Assembly: GCA_038503035.1 (NCBI GenBank)
Contig: JAVSML010024710.1
Span: 310,001 to 374,000 of the forward strand
Direction of reading: 5' to 3'
DNA: 64,000 nt
Origin: Crocodylus rhombifer
Lineage: Eukaryota > Chordata > Crocodylia > Crocodylidae
Every line of letters starts with the position of its first letter. The stretch's first letter is position 1. Below the pieces are notes generated by a model. It had not been told where the DNA came from, ran no database searches, and saw only the letters and a list, made by a program, of their open reading frames with translations. Made by a program: the position numbers and the translations under genes. Positions 1 to 10,600 of the stretch are shown one piece after another.

Positions 1-37
1 AAGAGATAGAGAAAACAGAGAGAGAGAGAACTGCACA

Positions 38-172
38 CGTATGCGTGCATATGCACCCAGAACCACATGTGTGCGTGCGTGCATGCAGACAGACATGCAT
101 GTAGGCAAACAGATGCACATAGGCACACAATCACAGACATGCGCGTACGTGCACACACATGCATATGCACCT
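38..172. repeat. CA/TG-rich alternating purine-pyrimidine tract
   Basis: This degenerate simple repeat is dominated by CA, TG, CATGCA and GCGTGCGT steps. An open frame crosses it (41-358, +), but the protein is only cysteine, histidine and methionine runs typical of a translated CA repeat, so it is not called a gene. A short AGAGAG stretch precedes it at 15-30. From 180 to 411 I see no recognisable feature. Confidence 0.7.
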
Positions 173-411
173 GGGAGGCTGTCTAGCAGGACAAAGACCA
201 ACCTGATGATGCCCTGGGCCCACCACAGCCCCTGTGCTTCTCTGGGGAGCCAGCCCTTGAGCTGCAGCATAGTCTGCCAAGGCCCTGGCCTGAAGCCCAC
301 CCATCAGCCAGATGCAGGGGCAGCACTAGGGGGGAGTTGTAACCATCTCAGAATTTGACTTAGCCCTCCCCATAGCCACCCCTCCCACTGTGGCTGCCAC
401 CTGTCCCATGC

Positions 412-2108
412 ATAGAATCATAGAAGTAGGGTTGGAAGGGACCTTGCAGATCTTCAAGTCCGACCCCCCCCGCCTGGGTGGGAGAAAAAACTGGACTCAA
501 ATGAGTCCAGCCAGGTAGGCATCAAGCCGCCTCTTAAAGATCCCCAGGGTAGGAGCCAGCACCACTTCCCTAGGAAGTTGGTTCAAGCTCCTAGCTGCCC
601 TAACTGTGAAGTAGTTCTTGCGGATGTCTAATCTAAACCTACTCTCCAATAATTTGTGTCCATTGTTCCTTGTCATGCCAGGGGGCACTGGGGGAAACAG
701 CGTCTCCCCCAAACCCCTCTGGTCCCCCGTAGTGAGTTTATAGACAGTCACCAGGTCCCCCCTCAGCCTTCTCTTGTGAAGGCTGAACAGGTTTAGGTCC
801 CACAGTCTTTCAATGTAGGGTCTGCCCTGTAGACTCCAGATCATGTGGGTGGCCCTCCTCTGGACCCTTTCAATGTTGCCCACATCCCTCCTGAAGTGGG
901 GCGCACAGAACTGGACGCAGTACTCCAGTTGTGGCCTGACCAGCGTCGCATAGAAGGGGAGGATCACCTCCCTGGCTCTACTTGAGATGCACCTGTGGAT
1001 GCACGACAAGGTCCGGTTAGCTCTGCCAACCGTGACCTCGCATTGTTGGCCCATGTTCATCTTGGAATCAATAATGACTCCAAGATCCCTTTCTGCCTCC
1101 GTGCTCTCTAGAAGGGAGTTTCCCATTCTATAAGTGTGCTGCTGGTTTCTACTGCCAAAGTGCAGCACCCTGCACTTGTCAGTATTGAAATGCATCCTGT
1201 TTATGTTAGTCCACTCCTGTAACCTATCCAGATCTCGCTGCAATCTTTCCCTCCCTACTAGTGTGCTCACCTCACCCCAAATTTTGGTATCATCAGCGAA
1301 TTTAAACAGGTTGCATTTCACCCGGTCGTCCAAATCGCTGATGCAGAAATTGAACAGCGCGGGCCCGAGGACTGAGCCCTGGGGGACTCCGCTGCCCACT
1401 TCACCCCAGGTTGAATATGCCCTGTCCACCACCACCCTCTGAGTACGACCCTTTAGCCAATCTGCAATCCATCTGACTGTGTAGGCATCAATGCCACAGT
1501 CGCCTAGTTTTTTAATGAGGATGGGGTGGGAGACTGTGTCAAAGGCTTTGCTGAAGTCTAGAAAGACTACGTCCATGGCGACACCTGCTTCCATTGCCTT
1601 TGTGACCTGATCATAAAAGGCAATCAGGTTGGTCTGACATGACCTGCCCCTAATGAAACCGTGCTGGTTTCCCTTGAGCATCATCCCTGAAGCCGGCCCA
1701 TCACAGATGTGCTCCTTGAGGATCTTCTCAAAGAGTTTCCCTAGGATTGAGGTAAGACTGACAGGCCTATAGTTGCCCAGGTCCTCTCTCTTCCCTTTTT
1801 TGAAGATGGGGACCGTGTTAGCTATCTTCCAATCATCTGGCACCTGACCTGAGCACCACGAGCGCTCGTAAAGCCTTGCCAAGGGCCCTGCAATAACCTT
1901 AGCTAGCTCCCTCAACACCCTGGGGTAGAGAGCATCTGGACCCGCTGACTTGAACATGTCCAGCCCCTCCAGAAGCTCTCTAACCCTGTCCTCCCTAACC
2001 TGAGGTCTGGAGGCGTTCCCCTCGAGTCTGTGTGGCATCACAGCGGGGAAGTCCCGGTCCCTGCACAAGAAAACGGAGGTGAAGAATTGGTTAAAGAGAA
2101 AACATAGG
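412..2108 (-). mobile_element. CR1 LINE, 5'-truncated, with open reverse transcriptase frame
   Basis: The 3' end lies at low coordinates and carries the CR1 signature, an ATTCTATG-type octamer repeat at 412-426 (reverse strand), followed by the usual AGGGTTGGAAGGGACCT block. Upstream, 497-2068 is a single open frame of 523 codons without a stop. It contains the reverse transcriptase motifs of the CR1 clade: NYRPVSLTS, GFIRGRSCQT, DFSKAFDTVSH, GVPQGSVLGP and the catalytic FADDTK box (about 1290-1303), then the C-terminal region ending about 70 bp before the tail. The frame continues upstream of 2068 to about 2108, where similarity to CR1 stops, so the N-terminal endonuclease is missing. The intact RT frame suggests a relatively young, dead-on-arrival copy. 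Confidence 0.93.
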
Positions 2109-2807
2109 TGTGGTGCTCCTGGCTGGGGCTGGGCTCAGAGTAGGGCAGATGGCACTGAAAGGGTGGCTGTGGGGGCGCTAAGTTGAATTTTGGGGTGGCT
2201 ATAGCCCCCACCCCCAACTCACCCTAGCACTGTCCCAGTGGGCTCCAGCGCCCCAGACAGGCTTTCTGCTAGTGGTGGCTGCGCACATGCCTGAGGCAGT
2301 GAAACCTCAGGCCTCTCCCCCACCATCTGCCCCAGCACCTCCCCAACCCTGCACCCCAAGGCGCATGTGCAGTTGCCTCTAGCACACAGGACTCTGGAGT
2401 TGCTGGGGCTCCAGAATCCTGGTAGCAGCTCTGGGGTTGCACTGCCACGTGCCCCTCCCATGCTGTCCTCCCAAAGGGGTGCATGCAGCTGTCGCTGGCA
2501 CAAAGCCCAGCTGGGGCTCTGGAGTCCACAGGGGTGGTGCTTGGGGGGAGGGGGGGGGGCTATAGCCACCACAAAATTCATTTCAACTCTCCCCCCCACA
2601 CCCTCCCCCAGTAGCCACCCCTTTAGCACTGCCCAGGCTGCTACTGCTTGCATCACGCAGCTGAGCCTGCCCTGCTTCTGCCCACAGCACAGCTCCATAA
2701 CTCCCCCACTGGGAAGAGGCTGGCTCTGTCCCTGCAACTGGCCCAAGTTCTGGGTAGCTGCTGTCAGCCATGGAGCTTGGGCTGCTTGCAGCGGGGCTTG
2801 CGTTCAC
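2109..2807. repeat. GC-rich block with inverted-repeat arms
   Basis: This GC-rich stretch has two imperfect inverted arms around the core GGTGGCTATAGCCCCC: left 2178-2216 and right 2551-2590. Between them a roughly 60-bp unit occurs twice as a degenerate direct repeat (about 2365-2425 and 2480-2530). Overlapping open frames on both strands (up to 175 codons) reflect base composition only. It is likely a non-autonomous DNA transposon or a satellite-derived unit, with family unknown. Confidence 0.55.
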
Positions 2808-2868
2808 AGATTTCATAGACATTAGGGCTGGAAGGGACCTTGGAAGATATTCGAGTCCAGCCCCAAAG
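2808..2868 (-). mobile_element. CR1 3'-end fragment
   Basis: This short fragment contains the CR1 tail motif (TTCATAGACATTAGGGCTGG, then AAGGGACCTTGG and GAGTCCAGCCCC). It is the conserved 3' terminal part only, in the same orientation as the larger CR1 at 412-2108. Confidence 0.8.
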
Positions 2869-2918
2869 ATGCTCTTTATAATGGCACTGCAGTTTGCCAA
2901 CAATGCTTGTGCTGTGCT

Positions 2919-3418
2919 GGGTTACCATATGTCCAGTTTTTCCCAGACGTAATCTTTTTGGGTCCCTCCACCTCCCTCCAGGTGTTGTTGTGGTTTTTTT
3001 AAGTATCAGCAAATGTCCAGGATTTTGCTTTGCCTCTGCTTTCCTGGCACTCCCTGGCTTGCTCCAGCAAGGAACTGGTTGGGGCTGGGGGTAGCCGCGG
3101 AGGGGCATCATGTGCATTTGCTAGCAAGCCCTGGCAGCTGTAGGCAGATAAGACCAGAGCTTGCGTGTGTGTGTGTTCAAGGGGGGTGGGTGTCTGCCAG
3201 GGTGGGAGGGCTGTGTGTTGGGAGTGAAGGGTACTAGTATGGCCGTGGGGGTAGGGTACCGTGGTTTGGGAGTGAGGGGTAGCAGCAGGGATTGGGGGGC
3301 TGTGATTTGGGTGTCAGGGGCAGAGGCAGGACATGGGTATATTACTGCCCACCCCATCATATTACACCCCTCTGCCCCCACAGGTGTCCTCTATTTGAAA
3401 CTGGAAATATGGTAACCC
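2919..3418. mobile_element. 500-bp TIR element, non-autonomous
   Basis: Both ends match in inverted orientation: GGGTTACCATATGTCCAGTT at the left, and at the right (reverse complement) GGGTTACCATATTTCCAGTT, 19 of 20 identical. The interior has G-rich low-complexity sequence and no convincing coding frame. No clean target-site duplication was seen, so the superfamily is not assigned. Confidence 0.75.
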
Positions 3419-4498
3419 TATGCTATACCAACTTTCTCATACTGCTTATTTGTTCATTCTAGCTGGGCATTCATCCTTTCCTGATTAAATAATGTGATGA
3501 CTTGTCTGAAGGACCCACAGGAAGAGCCATTAACATGTAGGGGTACTTGCCTAGCCAGTTACATGGGAGCTGGTGGTCTGTGTGTAGAGAATAGAGGTGT
3601 CCACAAAACTGGTGATTTAGGTTCTTTGTTTCCCATTCCCTCACCCCCTTGTTTCATTGTCCAGATATCGAGCGAGATGGTTTTGGAGAGACAATCATGA
3701 CAATATAGGCATCTGACAAAAGGAAAAGCTGATGGCTCAAATGATTACTGACTAGTGAATAACTATGATATCTGAAGACTGTATTTAGAACCACCCATAG
3801 CACTAACAGGTTACAGTTCTGATTAGAACTTGTTGTGGACAGGAACTAGTCCTCTAAATTTCTCTTATAGTTAATGGTTCCAATATCAATTTGACTTGTT
3901 ATCCTTAGACAAATTTCATATAAATTAAAAATCGTAAAGATGCTTTTGATTTACTTTAATGTCATACTTGTTTTCTATATGAACAGCTGTACATGTGCTG
4001 GTTTCACAGTGCCTGTATATGGCTTAGATAGGTGTGGAAGAAGGATGTTAGTTTTTTTGTGGCTTTTGTTTTGAATATAATCAGTTGGGGTTCTCATATT
4101 TTCATATGTGAAAATAAAACCATAGTTTCATACAAAAATGATTAACACGGACAGTATTGCCTTGGTTTTCCTCATCTTAGTAAGTAATTCATAGTTGGGT
4201 GGAAATCTAATGTTGACTACTCTTCCAAAGATAGAGTAATTGTAGTCTTGCCCATGTAAACTGAAAGTTGTAGACTCTCAATGTGTTTTGGGGTTTTTAC
4301 ATTTAATGTCCACTTAGCTATTTATTATAGCTCCTGAAAATCCTTCAGTATTCCTAAAGCTATTTCAGTTAACATTATTAACTATTGAAATTCATTTTCC
4401 AGTGTTGCTAAGAGACTTCTCAGCCCTCTAAATGTTGACCAAACAAAACTGGACCGTTGCTTCTTCCAAAAACTGATACTTATTCTCTCCTTAACTAG
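3419..4498 (+). other. PPP4R1 intron, nothing recognised
   Basis: This is AT-rich intronic sequence ending in the acceptor AG at 4497-4498. I searched it for the preceding PPP4R1 exon (the segment expected just before RQMVAR) and did not find it. No repeat family was recognised. Confidence 0.6.
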
Positions 4499-4605
4499 GC
4501 AAATGGTGGCTCGAAGTTTGCTGGATACTTTGAAAGAAGTCAGTGATGATGAAAGGGATTGTATTGCTGTGCTGGAGAGAATCAGCAGGTTGGCTGATGA
4601 TTCAG
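4499..4605 (+). CDS. PPP4R1: PPP4R1 exon a (first in window)
   Basis: Residues 1-35 of the in-window protein begin QMVARSLLDTLKEV. Acceptor AG is at 4497-4498 and donor GTATGT at 4606. The exon opens with the last base of a split Arg codon and closes with the first base of a Glu codon completed in the next exon. It encodes the first HEAT-type helix pair. Confidence 0.95.
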
Positions 4606-7600
4606 GTATGTAGTATGAAATACTGTGAAAAGTATTTGACGTATTAAAAATGGAAAAATTCAATCAGAATTGTTTAAAACTTTCCCCACCATATTATACT
4701 CTCTTTGGGGGACTAGTTAATCTTATACAGGGGAATACAGTAAAGGTTAACTGTTCAGAAACAATAATACCACAATTAATATTTCAAGAGAACACAGGAA
4801 TTAGTGGTCCTTCTAATCAAATGCCCTGGCTTGTACAGTGGTCAGTAATGGCTACTTTCTCAGAGGAAACCTGTAGTCCACATCAGAATAATTTGCACCT
4901 CCCAGGGAGGTTTTCTCCTAATCCCAGTGGTTCTTGTACCTGGCTTTTGTTCTGAAGTACGAGAGATTCTGTTCCTCCTCTGTTCCTCCTCAAATTCTTA
5001 CTACCATATTTACTCAAATACAAGACAGTTTCCCAATGATTAGAGTTTATATATGGAAAATTTATAAATCTGGTATATTTTCCAGGGATAGAATCTAATT
5101 ATTGGAGGTTTGTCTTGAGTTTACCCCCCTGTCCACTGCTACAGTGGAGAAAATAAATCTCTGTGGTCAGGTCATCCTTTTGCCCTCTGGCCCCACTCCA
5201 GCTTCTTCTCCTTGTACTCCTTTTCTCGTTCTTATTGTCAGACCCTGCTTTCCCTGAGCACATAGAAGTGAGAGGCAAATCTGAAAAAGCTGACCTTGAA
5301 ATATACATAGCTGTAATAATTTACATATAGTACCCATAGATTTTGTTCGCTCTGACTGGACAGGATTTGCCTTTTTTTTAAACTGCTGTAGGTTTTAGCA
5401 CAGGTTCTCCATAAACACATGTTAAAGTAGCACTTTGGGATGTACCTTTATATAGTACAAATTGTGTAGCATAGTTTAATGGCATCCTTTCATCAGAGAG
5501 TGATGATGGATATAGAGGTAATGAACAATGACTAGGAGGGGTGTGTGTATGACATTTTTACCAAAAAAAAAAAAAAAAGGGTTCCAGCATTTTTGACACT
5601 AGGGGCGGATGTCTGAACTTGCCTCTCTGAGTGATAGCCTGGTAATGTAGTACTTCTTGGCCTGATGCTCATTTTCTCCTGGGGGAGCAACTGTCCTTTT
5701 TTAAGTACCATGGGCCATGTACTTCATGTCATGCTCAGTGTTGGCTGTGTTTTATCAGCTTACTAATTGTTTTCCATTGCTGAGCACATGCTGCTTTTAG
5801 CAGCAGTTCAAAGATAGACAGTGTATTTAATGTGGTTTCCTTGTATGTGAATATAAGATGAGGGGCTTTTTTTCCCCCATGGTGATTGGGGTGGGGGGAA
5901 CCTTGTCTCATATTTGGGTAAATACAGTTATAGTTTAGTTCTATCCCTGCATATTATTGTTCCCAGTACAAAGTGTCTGGTGCTGTTTTGGATCTTGTTA
6001 AACTCTGGATCTCATGAGTATCTAGTGGTGAAGAGTTCCACAGGCCAATTGCAGTTTGGTTTGGAAAACGTGGTTTTTTTACTGTTGGGTGTTTTTTTTT
6101 TGGTTTTTTTTTTTTTAATATATTGGCAGATGAACATAAGTTTTATAGTCAAATGTATTTCTGCCTTGTGTCTATATGTATTCTTATGGTATACAGTACA
6201 GTAGTCTAAATGCTTTACAACTGTTACCTTATCCCTCCAACAGCCTTCAGGTGTGGAATGTGGTTCTCCCCTCCTTAAAGATAGGCTTGTGGAAAAGGTG
6301 TTGGAATAGGATTCAAGAAATCTGGGTAGATTACTTAGGTCTGCTACAGATTTATATAGGAGCCTAGTTAAGTTACTTCTCTTCTCAGTCTGCAATATAG
6401 GGATGTCACTCCTCTGGCTCATCAGTAAGTGCTCCTCTATTTCAGCATTTTCACTAATATCTGGTATTTGGTTTTTCCATCATTGGTCCAGGTTCAGCAC
6501 ATTTTCTCTGAAATACAGCTAACTTTCTTCTATGGTTTATGTGCTAAGTTTGGTAAAATTCTAACTGTATCTTGGGACCAGATCTTGCACATGCAGATTT
6601 AATATTACTCCCACCCATGCTCTTGGTAAGGCGCGGTTGTGGTTCTCGGTGCTACAAATTCTGTACCTTATGTTAAGAAAAACAGATGGAGATGTATGCA
6701 GGAAGGAGGTTTAATGTGGTGTTTTATCTTCATGCTACCTATTCATTCTTCAGCACATGTAAACTAAATGTTAAATGTGTTTAATGAGGAGATGACTCTT
6801 TTTTTTAAGTTAAAGTGTTAATTCAGATATATAAACATATTCCATGCAAGAATCCTTTAAATTGACAAGAGGTAACAAGATTCATATATACTGTGTTAAT
6901 GCACCAAAAGGACTACCCGTTAAGATAACATTAAATATCTGCGATCTCTGTCCAGTGCATTACAACCCAAATCTCACAATATCCAAGTACATTTGGTCTT
7001 ATGTACTTCGGAGAAATTAACTTAATCTGCACCATCTGTGTATTGGTCATTCTGGAATAGCTCTCCATTTTGGACATTCTATTCTAGATTAATAACTCTG
7101 CTTCCAAAGCAAACCAAAATAATTATTCTGGCAAAACTACAGTGAAAGAGTTCCCACATGATCACTCTCTTCTGGAGTACATGTATTGGTCAGTTTCCAT
7201 TTTAAGATGGCTAATGGTCATGGGTTTTGTAAAATGAACAAAAAAAGTCTCCTTTTTCTTCCAACATATAACTGACATGTGAATCTAATTCCTCATAATT
7301 GGACTTTAGTGCAATCTGAACCCAGACCCGAACCCAGACCCTAAGCAGGCTGATACGTTTCCTATATATATTTAATGTTAAAGTCTAAATGGTTAAGTGT
7401 GAAGTCACTGTGTGCATGGTTTATACATTGATATCAGCTCTGACAAAACTTATGGAAGGAAGAGGAAACTTTTGGCAGCTGGGTAAAGAGCAGTTGAAAT
7501 CTGTTTATGATGCCTTTTGCCTCTCATTTCAGCAATAGAGTCTCATCTAATGGAGCTGTCCCTTTGGAATTGTCTCCTTTTACTTTCAGTCATTTCTCCC

Positions 7601-10600
7601 CATCTTTGAGTAGAGAACCCTATCACATTAGTCTCAAGTGCTTATACCAAAATCCCAAACTGCATTCATTCCACATTTCCTCAGGTAGCAACGGTCTTAC
7701 CTGCTAGCTGTCTCCCAGTTGCCCAGCACAAATATCTGGCTTTTTATTTGACTGATGAACCAAGTCCCACTCTCCCAATTCTCCTTTGTTTTCTCAGTTT
7801 CTCCAAACAGTTTTTTCCCAGTCTGTTCTTTTTCTTCATTCCTCTTCTGACCTTTCTCCCCTCTGCCTTTGATTTTGATTAGGATTTCCTCCTTTGTGCT
7901 GCCTAGGTTGTAGCCAGTGGACTATTAAGGGTATAAGTAAGATAAACTTGCATATTTTACTCCTGGTGCCTGGCCCAGTACAGTTGGAAGAACCATTACA
8001 GGGAATGTTTGCTTTGGCCCCATAGCCTATACTCAGTTACTCTGTGCACACACAGTCTGGTCAGGACCAGGCAATGTGAGGGAATGGAGCATGGAACTGG
8101 ATCAGAGATGGGAATGGTGAGAGACAGTTGGAGTACGCTTGCTGAAGGAGGCATCTTTGGAGTGTGGGTTTAGTGTTCCTTTTTAAGTAGCTGTATTCTC
8201 TGTAGTCTGCTGCTCAGTCTGCAAACTGAAGCTTTCAGAGGCTTTTAACTTGTTCAGTTTTGAGCAGATTTTGACAGAGGTAAGGGCACTTCTCTGGCAT
8301 ATTTCAAGTCCCTGCTTCAAAGCATGAGGAAGCCAGAGCATATTAAAGAAATATGACCGGAATTTAAAATATGCAAACCATTTATTTCCTTTAGCTTATG
8401 CATGAAAACAGCTGATCTTTTTGTCTGAAACGTTCCCGAAGGAATTCAGCCTGAAGGAGAATCCAGCATGTAATATTTCATACTAATAATGAGTTTGGCA
8501 AGGTTACAAATAATGGAAGGCTGGGTCTTCCTAATAGGAAGTATGGGATAACCTTAATAAACAGTACAGATAATTTCAAATCTAATACTACTTTTAAAAG
8601 CAAAGCAAAATCCCACATCCCTAATATTTGCTCACATACCATATCCCACTGAAGTAAGGCACTCACCTTTTGGGTGTTTTTTGGGAAGGCAGAATGAAGA
8701 AGAACAAATCTAAGAACAAGAAGAAATCTAAATCTAACATTAAATCAAAAAAGATTTTATTATTATTATTATTTTTTTTTTTTTTTAGAGTTTTGACTGT
8801 GTAGCAGGGACAGAGTCTAATCTTCATCTCGCTCACCCTTCCCTTTCTTCTTAGGCAGTTCTTCCCCCCTCTTCCTTCCACCCCCTTCTCTCCTCTCCTT
8901 TCTTCCCTCCCCCCCAAAAAAAATCAAACTACAATTTTCACCCTTTCACTGCTGAACTGTCAGCAGCTCTTGTCTTCTCAGTCAAAATAGTCAAGTTGGC
9001 TAAATTTTTCTACCTTTATGATCATACATGCCAAAATTGTGTTCTCAGTAAACTGAAGTTTAAGCTTTTTTAGTGTTAATATGTATTTAATTCAGCTCTG
9101 ATTAAGCATTGAACATGTTCAAAGGGTTTGTACTAGGGTTTTATTTTTGGATGGATGCTTGAATGTACAATTTGTGGATTTCTACTCTGCTTTCTAATGC
9201 ATAGAACAGCCAAGCAATTTGATTTATTTGGGAATTTGTTAGTGCCTTATAAAAATAACTCTTACAAGATTTTCTTCTTGATTGCTTCATAAAATTAAAT
9301 ATGTTACAAATAATGGAACAGGTTGGCAGAAATCTAAATCTAACATATTAAATCAAAGATGAGGTTCCGTCAGTCAACTTGGGAGGGAGGGGTAAAAGAT
9401 CCCCTTGTCTTGGATGATCTTCCAATAATTAGATACTTTACATTTTATAAATACATTTTATAAATTTTCCAGATATAGACTTTAATTACTGGGGGGCATC
9501 TTAAATGGGAAGTCATCTTGGATTCTGGTAAATACAGTATTTTCTGCATTACCAAGCCATCGTAACCCATGCTTGTAGTGATTATACAATGCATTTTATT
9601 TGCTTTATTTCCATTCTGCTTAGGTCCCTCAGCATAGTGGCCCGGGTTCCCTGCAAGGTGCGCGGCTGCGCAGGCACTCCTGGCAGTGTGGCGTGAGCAC
9701 ATCTGCGTGGCTGTGCACATTGCATAGCTTGGAGGAAATGCTGATAGTGGCACATGTAGCAGAAGCTGCTGTCAAATAATTAATGCTAATCAAGATTAGA
9801 TGCAAATAGTCCATATTAGAAATAAATATAATTTTTATCTTTTTTATACAAGAATAAAGACTTTTTTTTTTTACAATCACTGGTTTAATAAATGTTGTTT
9901 GATTAGTATGTTAGTTGTTGTTTCAGAGGCTTTATTTACCTAAGTCCTGAATTTATAGTAGGTACAGGCAACAAAAATGGAATTCTGGAATAATATTGCA
10001 TAGAAATATTTGTAATAGTCAAAATTACTATAAGCTGAAGGCAATGAACTTTTTCATTTTTCAGGGCCATAAATAATTTGTTCTGTAACGTCAGCTAAGA
10101 GTATCAGTAAGTTCCAAATGACAGAACTTGTACAATGTTCAGGCTTGAAATAGATTGTTTCCTAGGCTTGTGATAAAAGGCCTGCTTTCTATTTAAATAA
10201 AAATGTGCAGAACATCCCATTTGGATTCAGCTCAGGTGTACATTTCGTCCTTGTAGATACCTGGGTTCACTCAGGTAGTGATTTGTTTCCTTTACAGAAA
10301 TTGTATTAATATTCCTTTAAAAGTTGCATATTTTAGTATGAAAATATATTCTAAATGGAAAACTTCAGTGACTCAGTTACATATTTCCATATTTAATATA
10401 CCAGTTTCGAGTATGAATAAGTATCGAAGCTGACAAAACTCATAAAAAAAAGAAAAAAAAAGTTAACTAATAGAAAAAATGAAATGCCCTAAGGAACATA
10501 TGTGATCATCCCAAGATGCTTTACTGAGCAGGGTTCCTCTTCAAACTAGTCAATTTGCAGCTTGTCAAGTGTTCCTTTTCTTTCATCTTGGTGACAAGGG

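Noticed and set aside
41..358. 105-codon open frame on the + strand
   Set aside because: It is a translated CA/TG-rich simple repeat; composition is Cys/His/Met-rich and no gene features are present.
2219..2825. Several long overlapping frames on both strands
   Set aside because: GC-rich sequence lacks stop codons by composition; the frames overlap each other on opposite strands and have no domains.
3421..4498. Search for the preceding PPP4R1 exon
   Set aside because: No sequence fits the conserved segment expected before RQMVAR, so the exon must lie upstream of the window.
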